64,000 bases of DNA from Mycolicibacterium nivoides (GCF_003855255.1 NZ_CP034072.1:4399920-4463919), one strand, 5' to 3'. Positions 25,677 through 34,100 are shown, counted from the stretch's first letter. Translations and numbers: made by a program. The notes: generated by a model from the letters alone, not told the origin.

Positions 25677-25706
25677 GCAGCCCCGGCCTGGGGGGTCCGG
25701 AGCTGC
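25677..25706 (+). terminator. GC-rich hairpin after the GlcG gene
   Basis: GCAGCCCCGG pairs with CCGGAGCTGC (one mismatch) just past the stop at 25675. A closely related sequence forms the hairpin at 29500-29530. There is no T tract. 25707-25861 holds no gene that I can see. Confidence 0.5.
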
Positions 25707-25861
25707 CCACCGGCGTCTTCCGTCGGGAAGGCGTCCTCACCACATCCGCGCTCGGGCCACCGATTTCGAAGCGCGGGATCACTTGGCTCAGAACAGACTT
25801 CGTGAACCCACCTTCTGCTTCACCTGCCCCACAACGAGGTGAGGGTCGATGCGCTCGAGCC

Positions 25862-26431
25862 CTAAAGCAGCTGCATCTCCGCAGCGATCTCCTCGGCCGA
25901 CACCGGCCGCAGCGCCCACGCCTCCAGCGACACACAGATCGACCGCTTCCCCGACCGTCTCACAGCGCTGTGGGTGTGGCCGTGGATCAGCCACTGGCCC
26001 ATATCCGGCAACTGGTACTGGTCGAAGTTCCTGCGCGAGAAGCGGTCTGGCGTACCGGCGTACGGGAAGTGGCTGAGCATCACCCCCTCGCCGCCGACCT
26101 TCGTCCGCGCCACCTGTTGGATACTCGCGAAAACCGCCGCGTAGTCCGCGAAGTGCTTCTGCCCGCCGCGGTACATCGGGTGCACCGGGTCGTGGTTCCC
26201 CGTCACCAGGTGCATCGGCACCCGCAGGGTGCTGAGATGCTCCAGCGCCGACTCCATGGATGCCACCCCGCCCGCACAGATGTCGCCGAGCACCCACAGC
26301 GTGTCCTGTTCCGGGACGAGCTGGTACAGCTCCGCCATCACCGCGGCGTCGTGCGCGGCGACGGTGTCGAACCCGCGCAGGCCCGCCAGCTTCGGGTGCG
26401 CGAGATGCAAGTCAGCCGTGAAGAAGTCCAC
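25862..26431 (-). CDS. Metallophosphoesterase, phage-type single-domain
   Basis: A 189-residue calcineurin-like phosphoesterase. The motifs are in order: FFTADLHLAHP (Asp/His), VLGDICAGG, VTGNHDP, LSHFPYAG and IHGHTHS. This compact form, with LxHxP close to the C-terminal HGHTH, is common in phages and actinobacteria. The GTG at 26431 lies six bases after TACCGT, so it is likely a leaderless start. A GTG at 26452 is an alternative. Substrate unknown. Confidence 0.85.
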   Translation of the reverse strand: MDFFTADLHLAHPKLAGLRGFDTVAAHDAAVMAELYQLVPEQDTLWVLGDICAGGVASMESALEHLSTLRVPMHLVTGNHDPVHPMYRGGQKHFADYAAVFASIQQVARTKVGGEGVMLSHFPYAGTPDRFSRRNFDQYQLPDMGQWLIHGHTHSAVRRSGKRSICVSLEAWALRPVSAEEIAAEMQLL

Positions 26432-26631
26432 CGCGCGACGGTACGCGGGCACAGGGACAGGCGAAATCGAGTTTCTGTCCCCGCGGCGTCCTACGTTCTC
26501 TCCACGGTAGCCGGAGGTGGCGCCGGAGCGGTGCGAGCCGACCAGATCGAGCTGCGGAGGGTGCGGGACCGGCCGCGATTCGCGTAGTTCTACTGATCCG
26601 GTAGGCCTGCCGCGCGGCCCACGATGGAGCC

Positions 26632-26940
26632 ATGAGTCCCGAACTGCGCCGCAACCCTGGACTGTCGATGATCGGCATCGTGGCGATGGTCATCGCATAC
26701 GTACTGGCGTTCACCGTGCTCTCCGATACCGACATGGCGTCGAAGTTCGAGAACGGTGTCGCACCGCCCGGAACCGATGTGGCCGGCCTCCGTGTCGCTG
26801 CCGTCGGGAGCATCGTGGCCGCCGGAGGCGCATGGGTGTCCGTGGTCGCAGGCCGCGCGATCATCCCGATCGTGCTGGTGCTCGTGGCCTCTGCGCCGTT
26901 CGCGCTGCTGTCGCTCTTCACGTTGCAGCTTGCGTTCTGA
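26632..26940 (+). CDS. Small membrane protein, 102 residues
   Basis: Three hydrophobic segments (about 13-32, 53-73, 77-100) with a polar extracellular loop ASKFENGVAPPGTDVAG. It resembles mycobacterial small membrane proteins of unknown function. The ATG is preceded by GGAG at five bases. It begins a run of small species-specific genes in this region. Confidence 0.65.
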   Translation: MSPELRRNPGLSMIGIVAMVIAYVLAFTVLSDTDMASKFENGVAPPGTDVAGLRVAAVGSIVAAGGAWVSVVAGRAIIPIVLVLVASAPFALLSLFTLQLAF

Positions 26941-27133
26941 TCGACGGGTGCGCACCCGCAGCGGGCACTCGGGCTCCGACACGCGGCGCGGCGTTCCAGC
27001 AACAAACTGAGGATCCCGCTCGGGTTACAGAAGTCGCGGGACAGCGCCCAGCAGTGAGACAGGAATGTGGACAGCAAACGTTGCAGTTCCCCTCGTCGTG
27101 CACTCCTACGTGCACGGACATACACTTCTATCT

Positions 27134-27412
27134 ATGTTCAGCAAGCGACAGATCTTCCGGGACTCGTCAGTCGAGTTGACCTCCGCGCAGGAGTCCTCGG
27201 CCAGGAACGCGGCCCAGCGAGCGGCGCGGGAGGCTCGGCGTTCGCTGCGCACTGCGCGTGGGCAGTACCGGCGCTACCGCGCGGTCGCGGGAGCCGTTTA
27301 CCTGGACTGGCCCCGGTGGCACGGGGAGTATCTCAACGAGTACCACGGTGGCGGCGGGATCAACGAGGGTGGCCTTCAGGTCGGCACCAACGTTCCCGGC
27401 GACGCGATCTGA
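27134..27412 (+). CDS. Hypothetical basic protein, 92 residues
   Basis: The N-terminal half (MFSKRQIFRDSSVELTSAQE then an Arg/Ala-rich stretch) is a likely long amphipathic helix or coiled coil. The end has a Trp/Tyr-rich segment YLDWPRWHGEYLNEYHGGGG. TACACT is found at 27121-27126, seven bases before the ATG, so a leaderless start is likely and the in-frame extension to 27065 is rejected. No family recognised. Confidence 0.6.
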   Translation: MFSKRQIFRDSSVELTSAQESSARNAAQRAAREARRSLRTARGQYRRYRAVAGAVYLDWPRWHGEYLNEYHGGGGINEGGLQVGTNVPGDAI

Positions 27413-27464
27413 CTGCCGCCTGAGCGCGCCGACACTGAGCAGTTACCCGCTATTGTTCAACAAC

Positions 27465-27746
27465 ATGCGTCCCACGACGTCATTTAGGCCGCCTCTCGCC
27501 CTTGCGGCAAAGCTGCGTGCAGCCATCGCAGCGATCACCGCCGCGATCGTCGCAGGCTCCGCCCTACCCGTTGCCGCTCTGGCCGGCGCTGAACCGATGA
27601 CGGTGTGCCCTCCGAACCAGCCGTCTTACTGGAACGGGCAGCCGTGCTTCCCGCAGCCGTGTGTGCCGCCGTACGCGCCCGGGATCCCGCCGTGCTTCAT
27701 GCCACCGCCGCAGATCGGTCCGAACGGGCTACCGGTGATCGGGTGA
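27465..27746 (+). CDS. Small secreted Pro/Cys-rich protein
   Basis: A 93-residue precursor with a signal peptide (basic N terminus, core ITAAIVAGSALPVAALA, cleavage near LAGA). The mature chain is rich in Pro, Cys, Gly and Asn: VCPPNQPSYWNGQPCFPQPCV and PGIPPCFMPPPQIGPNG. It has four cysteines and repeated P-P turns, so it is probably unstructured or extended at the cell surface. TATTGT lies about eight bases before the ATG. The next gene starts with a GTG that overlaps its stop. Confidence 0.65.
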   Translation: MRPTTSFRPPLALAAKLRAAIAAITAAIVAGSALPVAALAGAEPMTVCPPNQPSYWNGQPCFPQPCVPPYAPGIPPCFMPPPQIGPNGLPVIG

Positions 27747-28279
27747 AACCTGTCGAGCTCTCCGGGAGGCGATTCGTCACCGCGAGAGTCGCCCGCATCG
27801 TTGGTGACTCGTCGTGGTGGGTGTTCGTCGTCGCGCGGTTGATGGCCGAGATGAACTCGTTCGGTATACCGCGCCGCTACGCCGACTACGACGAAGCGAT
27901 CTTCGGAGTCGGCTTGGGCCACAGCGACTTCGGCTGGACCGCATATGAGCCGCTGACCGACCAGGCCCCGTCGCCGGCGACCGACTTCTTCTACAGCGTG
28001 AACCTAGTGTCGTCCGTCGCGGTCTTCGCCTTGGTCGTGACCGTGATCGTCGCGGTGGTCGAAGCCGTCGCGGTCGGCAGGTGGCCGGCCGGGGTCGCAA
28101 CGATTCTCACCCCGGTCGCGGGTGCGGGCGTCATCCTCACCGCGCTCTACTACCGGAGCGGGTTGGCAGGCGGCCCGCAGCCGAGCCCCACCGTGGTGTT
28201 CGTGCTGGTGCTTCTCGGCGTGGCGATCCGCGAGACGTGGAGTCGCGTGTGGGCGCCCCGCTGGACGCGCAAGCCGTGA
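27743..28279 (+). CDS. Membrane protein with three TM segments
   Basis: A 178-residue protein, start GTG at 27743 overlapping the previous stop (GTGA). The N-terminal soluble stretch (about 1-85) is followed by three hydrophobic segments (about 89-115, 120-138, 150-165). It overlaps the next gene by four bases, so 27465-28830 is a three-gene translationally coupled operon. No family recognised. The composition is normal for the organism. Confidence 0.65.
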   Translation: MKPVELSGRRFVTARVARIVGDSSWWVFVVARLMAEMNSFGIPRRYADYDEAIFGVGLGHSDFGWTAYEPLTDQAPSPATDFFYSVNLVSSVAVFALVVTVIVAVVEAVAVGRWPAGVATILTPVAGAGVILTALYYRSGLAGGPQPSPTVVFVLVLLGVAIRETWSRVWAPRWTRKP

Positions 28280-28830
28280 ACCGCCTACCGCACCGAACCG
28301 CGGGCGCGTGGATCCTCGGCGGCATCGACATCGTGTTCGTCGCGGCGGCGGCCTACCTCTGCTGGACGCTGGTGTGGTGCGGCGGCCCGTTTGAGCGCAT
28401 GGGCTGGATCTTCCCCGCGTTCTTCGTCGGACCACCGCTGCTAATGGTCGGTGCCGCCTACTTCGGGGTGTGCGCCGCGCGCGGCCGGCGAGTGGCGGTG
28501 CCCGTCGCGGCGATCGCCGCGGTGTTCGCCCTGTCGGTGCTCCTGATCGGGACCGGCGTGCTGCAGAAGGTGCGGTGGGCTCATGCGCGTACCGAGGTGC
28601 TCGCGGTGGCGGATCATCCGCCGGCACACGGCGAGACCCAGCACCGCTGGATCGGCAGCTACCCCGCCACTGTGCATACCAACTCGAGCGGCACCGTGCT
28701 GATCAAGTTTGAGAACAGCTGGGACGGGCTGCTCTACGTGCCCGCCGGGATGCCCGACCCGGACCGCAACGGCGACCTTCGGATCGGCCCCGAGGTGATG
28801 CCGCGCTGGTGGTTCTACGACACCGACTGA
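28276..28830 (+). CDS. Membrane protein with C-terminal extracytoplasmic domain
   Basis: A 184-residue protein starting with GTG at 28276 (VNRLPHRTAGAWILGG). Three hydrophobic segments (about 10-32, 42-65, 75-95) precede a C-terminal soluble domain (about 100-184) with HRWIGSYPATVHTNSSGTVLIKF-type beta strands, ending in a Trp-rich WWFYDTD. The last gene of the small operon. Function unknown. Confidence 0.65.
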   Translation: MNRLPHRTAGAWILGGIDIVFVAAAAYLCWTLVWCGGPFERMGWIFPAFFVGPPLLMVGAAYFGVCAARGRRVAVPVAAIAAVFALSVLLIGTGVLQKVRWAHARTEVLAVADHPPAHGETQHRWIGSYPATVHTNSSGTVLIKFENSWDGLLYVPAGMPDPDRNGDLRIGPEVMPRWWFYDTD

Positions 28831-29158
28831 TCCAGCACGTCGCTCTTCCGGGACGAAAACGCTTGTTCCTGAATGCGTCTCGTGCTGAGCACACAACCTA
28901 CAGGCTCGATGACAGTGGGAAAGGAAAGTCTGGTCGGTCACCGCACAAAACCGGATGTGACTGTGTGCCACTGCGGCGCAAGGCGATTCGACTTGGGGAA
29001 ACGTACAGGTGGACCTGCCGCGACACACACGACGCGGCCGCTAGCCGTTTTTCCTAAAGTCTGTGAGTTTTTTGGAAGGTTCACCGGGCGTTCGCTCGGT
29101 AGGTTCCACGTGGTTTGCTCGGGGCTTCCGGTCCCGGCCCGAGTGTGAGGAGAACCCC
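28831..29158. other. Non-coding stretch holding repeat copy A
   Basis: No supported gene in these 328 bases. It contains direct-repeat copy A (28941-29016) and then the upstream region of the secreted-protein gene, with TCCTAAAGTCTG near 29052 as the only AT-rich patch. Open frames here are short and without family features. Confidence 0.5.
28941..29016 (+). repeat. Direct repeat, copy A
   Basis: About 76 bases beginning CCGCACAAAACCGGATG and ending GTACAGGTGGACCTG. A copy of about 78 bases in the same orientation lies at 37055-37132. By eye most positions match; the differences cluster in the middle. Both copies read KPDVTV...ARRFDLGKRTGGP in one frame, which hints at a decayed small coding element. 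Confidence 0.75.
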
Positions 29159-29431
29159 GTGCTGAAGCAGTTTGCCGCCGTCGGCGCGCTGGCGCTGGGC
29201 GCGATGCTGTCCGCCGCCGTCGTCGCACACGCCGATGACGTCGTCGTGCGGGATGCCAACGGCATCCCGTGGAGCTGGCCGACCGAGGCGTCCTGCATCA
29301 AGGACGGCCCCGATCAGCACCTGCAGAACAGCGACGACGATTCGTTCCTCAAGTACTGGTACTGCCTCAAGCACGACGACGGCCTCTGGTACCTCCACAA
29401 CACCGACAGCCCGACCGAGCGAGTCAACTAG
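29159..29431 (+). CDS. Small secreted protein, copy 2 of a duplicated pair
   Basis: A 90-residue precursor. The signal peptide VLKQFAAVGALALGAMLSA ends at VVAHA, followed by a 66-residue mature chain with the same two cysteines as the copy at 24120. The mature chains differ at four sites (Thr/Ala, Val/Ile, Ser/Pro, Gly/Asn) while about 20 codons differ silently, so both copies look to be under purifying selection. The GTG at 29159 is preceded by GTGAGGAG. A hairpin terminator follows at 29500. Function unknown. Confidence 0.78.
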   Translation: MLKQFAAVGALALGAMLSAAVVAHADDVVVRDANGIPWSWPTEASCIKDGPDQHLQNSDDDSFLKYWYCLKHDDGLWYLHNTDSPTERVN

Positions 29432-29499
29432 CGCCTGGGCTCCCCCGGGAACCGAGACTTGCCAACGCCCCTGAACTGACCGGCGGGCCGCGGCGTCGC

Positions 29500-29530
29500 A
29501 GCAGCCCCGGCCGGGGGTTCCGGGGCTGCT
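29500..29530 (+). terminator. GC-rich hairpin after secreted-protein copy 2
   Basis: AGCAGCCCCGG pairs perfectly with CCGGGGCTGCT around a 9-base loop. The sequence closely resembles the hairpin at 25677-25706, which suggests that the flanks of the duplicated genes share ancestry too. No T tract. Confidence 0.6.
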
Positions 29531-29607
29531 GGGTCGGCGATCTCGCGCCGGTGCACGTTCCGCATCGCCGGCCGGTGTTCGATGGCGCGACAAGTGAGGA
29601 GTACGCG

Positions 29608-30057
29608 ATGAACGTTCGTGGCCGGGCGCTGATCGGCGCCGCAGCGGCGGGTGCGATTCTCGGCGGGGCGCTGACAGCACCGGGTGTCGCCGCAGCTGAC
29701 GAGATTCAGCCGACGGGGCCGAACGGGATCAGCTACATCAGGACCGAGTCAGGTCGCACGCTGTGCGGCATCGAGGGCGACCGCGTGAATTGCACCGTAC
29801 AGTTCGTCAATCCGCCGCTGGCCAGCACGGGCAGCATCGCGAACTCGGTGTCGCTCAACCAGAACGGAACCTTCACCTACCTGGCCGCCGACCTGGGAGT
29901 GATCGACCCACCGCACCTGATCCGCTACGACCAGACCTATACCACCAACGGCTGGGCGGTCGAGGCGTTCAACGACGGAACCCGCTTCATGAACACCCGG
30001 ACCAACGAGGGCTTCTGGGTGAGCGCCACCGAGGTCAACTCGCTTGGGCAGATGTGA
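29608..30057 (+). CDS. Secreted hypothetical protein
   Basis: A 149-residue precursor with a clear signal peptide (VRGRALIGAAAAGAILGGAL, cleavage after GVAAA). The mature chain begins DEIQPTGPNGISYIRTESG and continues with CGIEGDRVNCTVQFV, whose two cysteines probably form a disulfide. It is rich in beta-strand patterns and resembles exported mycobacterial proteins of unknown function with the xTxSGRTxCxI signature. The ATG at 29608 follows GAGGAG by seven bases. Confidence 0.72.
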   Translation: MNVRGRALIGAAAAGAILGGALTAPGVAAADEIQPTGPNGISYIRTESGRTLCGIEGDRVNCTVQFVNPPLASTGSIANSVSLNQNGTFTYLAADLGVIDPPHLIRYDQTYTTNGWAVEAFNDGTRFMNTRTNEGFWVSATEVNSLGQM

Positions 30058-30162
30058 GCACGCGAGAATCCCTGCGGGACAGCGATAGCGCTGCCGAAGC
30101 TGCGGAATCGGAAGCGGAATCGGCCCCCCGCCCGATCCCGGCGGCTGGGCCTGCGCGGGGCG

Positions 30163-30565
30163 GTGGCCGTCGCCGTTGCGCTGAGCCTGGTGATCGCGGC
30201 GAGCATGGGAATGTACCTGCTGCACCGTAATTCGAACTACACCGAAGAGTTCGGATCCCTCGACACACCCGACCGGGTGAGCGTCCAGGTCTGGATCAAC
30301 CGGGTCGACACCACCAGCGAGACACTCGAAGTCGAGATCGCCTCCGTGACACCGCCCCGCCTGCTCGATGATGGCGGCTCTGCTCTTCGCGCTGATCCCG
30401 TTCCGCAACGCGGTCCCCGACAACCCGCCGATCGGTTCCGTGATCGACTTCGCCTCGTTCTTCATCGCCGAGACCGTCATCTCGATCGCGCTGATCGCGT
30501 CGGTGGTGATCGGCTACCGCTTCGAGATGGCTAACGAGACGGCGCGGCCTGACACGACAACGTAG
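30163..30565 (+). pseudogene. Remnant of a DUF4436 membrane protein gene
   Basis: The N-terminal part in one frame (AVAVALSLVIAASMGMYLLH, then YTEEFG and VSVQVWINRVDTTSETLEVEIASVTP) matches the start of DUF4436 membrane proteins. Near 30360 the homology switches to another frame, LLFALIPFRNAVPDNPPIGSV, which matches the C-terminal end of the same family. The middle, usually around 150 residues, is missing. So the gene has an internal deletion with a frameshift and is dead or makes a short peptide. The real start was probably upstream, where the frame is broken by a stop near 30082. Confidence 0.72.
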
Positions 30566-30890
30566 ACGCGTCAGGCGGGCCGGGGATCCCTGCAGGGAAA
30601 TTCAATGGCACGTTGCTGGCGATGGAAGATCCGGTTGCCGGTGAGTCGTTTCCCGGCAACCGGATCGCACGTCCACGACGCCTATTCGTATGACGCGGAG
30701 CGACAATATGCGTTCAGCACTCCTGAGCGCTTTCGAAATCCTCCGACAGACTTTCCGAAAACCTGTACCGCGCCACCACCCGAGCTCCTAGAACAGCAGC
30801 GTTGCGGGAGCTTGACGCACCGTGGATGGTGGCGTGGCCGGGGCAAGCTTCGCCACACATCAGGTGTCGAGTGCAGCGAAGTGAGCGATA
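30566..30890. other. Non-coding stretch with one strong hairpin
   Basis: 325 bases without a supported gene. A perfect stem (13-base arms at 30629-30641 and 30653-30665, 11-base loop) is the only clear structure. The open frame starting 30605 has a low-quality composition and no family features. Confidence 0.5.
30629..30665. terminator. Hairpin without T tract
   Basis: ATCCGGTTGCCGG pairs perfectly with CCGGCAACCGGAT. It lies between the DUF4436 remnant and the AraC gene and may be a leftover terminator of the decayed gene or a protein-binding dyad. Confidence 0.5.
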
Positions 30891-31751
30891 ATGCCGACGA
30901 TGGCTTTGCCGGTGTGGGACGGAACGCGGGAACGCAGTCCGCGCACGATGCTGTCCAACGTCACCACTTCCGCGCAGGGGATCGAATTCCGGTTCGTCTC
31001 CGAGCAGATCACCACACCGACAGATTGGTGCTTCGAAGAAGCCCACCATGTCGTGGTCGTACACCGTGGGGGGCGGCTGCATTCCATGGAGATCGAGTTC
31101 GACCGCGGTCCCAGCGGCCCTCATATTCCCCGGGTCGGGGATATATGGGTCATACCCGCAGAGCACAGGTACGCCGCACTTGCTCACGGAAACACCGTGC
31201 AGTTCTGCGAACTGAGTATCCCCACAGCCACACTCGCCGACCGCGACCTCTCGCCGCGGACCAGACATCGTGATCCGCTCGTGCACCAGTTGATCGAACG
31301 CATGAGCACCATCTCCGATCGCAACGATGTCAGTGCGCGACTGCTCACCGAGTCGCTGGCCGAAACGGTGCGTCTGCACCTCGTCGATCAGTTCGGCGAT
31401 GGCGCTGCCCGCGCCCCGCGTAGCCGCGGCTTCGGCAGGCTCACCCGTGCCAAGTTGATGGAATACCTGGAGCACAGCCTCGATTCGGACATCTCCCTTG
31501 CGGCCCTCGCCGGGCTCACCGAGATGACTATTGCCGAGTTTTCGGCCGCCTTCACCGCTACTTTTGGTACCACGCCGTATCAGTTCGTCCTAGACCGCCG
31601 AATACACCGTGCGAAGAAACTACTGGCCACAACGGCGATGTCGATTACGGATATCGGCATGAACGTAGGATTCTCCACACCCAGCCACTTCGCCACCACC
31701 TTCAAGAACCGCGTCGGTATGTCACCGAGCGCCTACCGCCGCCACGAATGA
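30891..31751 (+). CDS. AraC family transcriptional regulator (AraC-binding-like)
   Basis: A 286-residue protein. The N-terminal part (about 1-165) is a cupin-like sensor region (ITTPTDWCFEEAHHVVVVHRGG). The C-terminal AraC domain (about 185-285) carries both helix-turn-helix units: ISLAALAGLTEMTIAEFSAAF and MSITDIGMNVGFSTPSHFATTF, then MSPSAYRRH. Starts at 30891 and 30900 (ATG, MALPVW) are both possible. No target is obvious: the nearest operon is convergent. Confidence 0.88.
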   Translation: MPTMALPVWDGTRERSPRTMLSNVTTSAQGIEFRFVSEQITTPTDWCFEEAHHVVVVHRGGRLHSMEIEFDRGPSGPHIPRVGDIWVIPAEHRYAALAHGNTVQFCELSIPTATLADRDLSPRTRHRDPLVHQLIERMSTISDRNDVSARLLTESLAETVRLHLVDQFGDGAARAPRSRGFGRLTRAKLMEYLEHSLDSDISLAALAGLTEMTIAEFSAAFTATFGTTPYQFVLDRRIHRAKKLLATTAMSITDIGMNVGFSTPSHFATTFKNRVGMSPSAYRRHE

Positions 31752-32106
31752 CCGCGCGACGCGAAGTGGTCGGCTCAGACAAGGGCTGATCGCCGGTGAG
31801 GCGACCAATGCCGGCGGCGAGCAAGGCGATGACGACCAGCGTCAATGCGGCAGCCAAACCACAGTGTCGATGTCGCGCTTCGGGTCGGACTACTGCCACC
31901 GAGCGGCGAGTAGTTGGACGCGACGGTCACATCGATTGGCGAAGCCAGAGCGCAGTAGTCGGCGCAACTTGCAGTGGTGCCGGGAGACCGGCCTCGTCAT
32001 CGACGTCGATCCCGCCACGCGCCCGGCCTCGGACCCCGCTCCGGGACAAGCGGCCAGGTCCGCCCCGTAGGTCAGTGTTACCGCCGGGCTAGCGAGAGTC
32101 CCAAGG
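31752..32106. other. Non-coding stretch between convergent genes
   Basis: 355 bases between the AraC gene and the end of the OYE gene. The frames seen here have no family features and no good starts. I see no strong hairpin or repeat. Confidence 0.5.
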
Positions 32107-33333
32107 TCAGCGGGGAATGACCGCCTGCTTTCCAGCTGCGATGGAGATGCGCGTGATGGCGCGGCCGATGGTGTGCAGGCCGGGGGTGCGTTGGGGTGTC
32201 TTGCCCGCGGCGATTCGGTGCAATTGGTTGTTGTGCCAGGCGAGTTCGAGGTACCCGTCGGCGGGGCGGTATCCGAGGCGCGGCGCGCTCTTGGGCAGCG
32301 TGGGGGTGTGTCCGGCAAGGATCTGCCGCGGGTAGTCGGGGACGAAGGTCAGCGGGCGTCCGATCCCGATCATGTCGACGGTGCCATCCTCGACGATCGA
32401 CTCCATCGCGCGGGGTACACGCAGTCCTCCGGTGAGGATGAGAGGAACAGTGGAGTGTCCGCGGATCTGGCGGGCGAAGTCGATGAAGTAGCCGTCTCCC
32501 GACTCATCGGATGCTTGGCCCACGGCGACGCCGGTCATAGCGGGCTGTTCGTAGCCGCCGCCGCTGATCTCGAGCAGGTCGATCCCGGCGTCAGCAAGGG
32601 CCAGAGCAACGTTGAGGGCCTGCTCATTGGTGAATCCACCACGCAGGAAGTCCGTGGAGTTCAGCTTGACGGCGACGGGGACCTCGTCGCCGACGGTCTC
32701 ACGGACCGCCGCGACCGTCTCGAGCAGCAGTTTCATCCGGCGCTGTTCGTCGCCTCCCCACTCATCGTCGCGGAGGTTCGAAAGCGGCGAGAGGAACTGG
32801 GAGAGCAGGTACCCGTGGGCGGCGTGCACCTGAACCCCGTCGAAGCCTCCGGCGACGGCGAGTCCGGCGGTGCGCGCGAACTTGCGGATCAGCCGGTCGA
32901 TGTCGGCGCCGGTCAACTCGCGTGGTTTGCGGATGTTGTAGCCGGGCACAGGGCTACGGCGTGCCGACGGTGCGACCGGCCGGCGGTTGAACGGTGAGAC
33001 CGCGACCTTGCCGGGGTGGTTGATCTGCGCCCACATCTTGGCGGCGGTACCCGCAGTCGAACCGGTCCAGGCCCGGATGGCGTCGAGGTCGCGGGCGTCG
33101 TCGAGGATGACGTTGCCGGGTTCGGTGAGTGCGTCCCGGTCGATCATGATGTTCCCCGACAGCAACAGCCCGGCTCCGCCGCTGGCCCACACGGCGTAGA
33201 GCCGGCGGAGTTTGTCGCTTGCGGTGCCGTCGCGGTGGGCGAGTTGTTCACTCATCGCGGCCTTGGCGATCCGGTTCGGCAGGATCTGGCCGCAGGGCAG
33301 CCGGAAGGGTTCGGTGAGAATGGATTCGGTCAT
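32107..33333 (-). CDS. NADH:flavin oxidoreductase, old yellow enzyme family
   Basis: A 408-residue OYE-type flavoenzyme. The FMN site shows LPNRIAKAAMSEQLA, AQINHPGK and the His pair in GVQVHAAHGYLLSQFLSP. The strand WGGDEQRRMKLLLETVAAVR is standard, and TGGLR with MIGIGRPL closes the phosphate site. No C-terminal iron-sulfur/NAD domain of the 2,4-dienoyl-CoA reductase type is present, so it is a single-domain ene reductase. ATGs at 33333 and 33339 both fit; 33333 is used. It is the last of four genes under the 36254 operator. Confidence 0.88.
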   Translation of the reverse strand: MTESILTEPFRLPCGQILPNRIAKAAMSEQLAHRDGTASDKLRRLYAVWASGGAGLLLSGNIMIDRDALTEPGNVILDDARDLDAIRAWTGSTAGTAAKMWAQINHPGKVAVSPFNRRPVAPSARRSPVPGYNIRKPRELTGADIDRLIRKFARTAGLAVAGGFDGVQVHAAHGYLLSQFLSPLSNLRDDEWGGDEQRRMKLLLETVAAVRETVGDEVPVAVKLNSTDFLRGGFTNEQALNVALALADAGIDLLEISGGGYEQPAMTGVAVGQASDESGDGYFIDFARQIRGHSTVPLILTGGLRVPRAMESIVEDGTVDMIGIGRPLTFVPDYPRQILAGHTPTLPKSAPRLGYRPADGYLELAWHNNQLHRIAAGKTPQRTPGLHTIGRAITRISIAAGKQAVIPR

Positions 33334-33335
33334 GA

Positions 33336-34100
33336 TCACAGCACTCTCGGTCGAAGTCGGGTCAGGGAGAACAGCGGGGTCAGAGGGCGACGTGGGATCG
33401 GTGGCCTGCCAGCGGAGAGATTGACGCGGTGCAGCCGGGCCTCGAGAACGGAGCCGAGGCCCATCAGGTGGATCGGGTCGCGATCGGATCCGGCGAGCGA
33501 GAACTCGTCGAGGTGTACCCGTCGCGTTTCGATCGGATGCTCGCTGGGGGTGAATCCGACGATCCGTGGCAGGGCGAACCCGAGCGTGCCGGTCACGTTG
33601 CGGTGCGGCCGCCCGAGGATCGGCGGTGCGTCGGGGAGCGCTTCACCGAGAGTTCCGCGCATGGTTAGGAGATCGTGCCCGCGGCGGCTGGCTGTTGCCG
33701 CGATCGTGTCGCCGTCGCCGCTCCACTCGATCTCGCCGAGCTTCTTGGGGTAGCCGAGCAGTTCCCGTCCGAGGATCAGCGCGACGTCGTCGTCGAGAAT
33801 CATCCACGGGCAGTGGATCCCGGTTCGTCGGCCGGCCTTGATGTGGACGAAGATTCCCGCCTCGTGATAGACCGACCCGTAGGAGCAGTCCGGGAACCAC
33901 GCGGTGAACACGTCCGCTCGTCCGGGTGTGGCCGGACGTACGCCCGGTGGCAGCCAGCGACGCATCGTCGCGGTGTTGACTTCGACGGTGGCGGTGAAAT
34001 AGTGGGCGTCGCGGTAGAGCAACCCACATGGTGGGCCCAGGCGCAGTGCTTGTTTGATGCTGCCCCGCAGTCCGTAGTCCTTGATGGCGGTGTCGGTCAT
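33336..34100 (-). CDS. Acetoacetate decarboxylase family protein
   Basis: A 254-residue ADC-fold protein. The hallmark segment ELLGYPKKLGEIEW holds the catalytic lysine region (a Lys pair is visible), preceded by PPGVRPATPGRADVFTAWFPD and the GSVYHEAGIFVHI barrel strand. Members act on beta-keto acids or other carbonyl compounds, and many mycobacterial ones have unknown substrates. It overlaps the SDR stop by four bases and is two bases upstream of the OYE gene, so the four genes form a tight operon. Confidence 0.85.
   Translation of the reverse strand: MTDTAIKDYGLRGSIKQALRLGPPCGLLYRDAHYFTATVEVNTATMRRWLPPGVRPATPGRADVFTAWFPDCSYGSVYHEAGIFVHIKAGRRTGIHCPWMILDDDVALILGRELLGYPKKLGEIEWSGDGDTIAATASRRGHDLLTMRGTLGEALPDAPPILGRPHRNVTGTLGFALPRIVGFTPSEHPIETRRVHLDEFSLAGSDRDPIHLMGLGSVLEARLHRVNLSAGRPPIPRRPLTPLFSLTRLRPRVL

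Noticed and set aside
30605..31273. 222-residue plus frame before the AraC gene
   Set aside because: It overlaps the AraC gene in another frame and has no recognisable segment.
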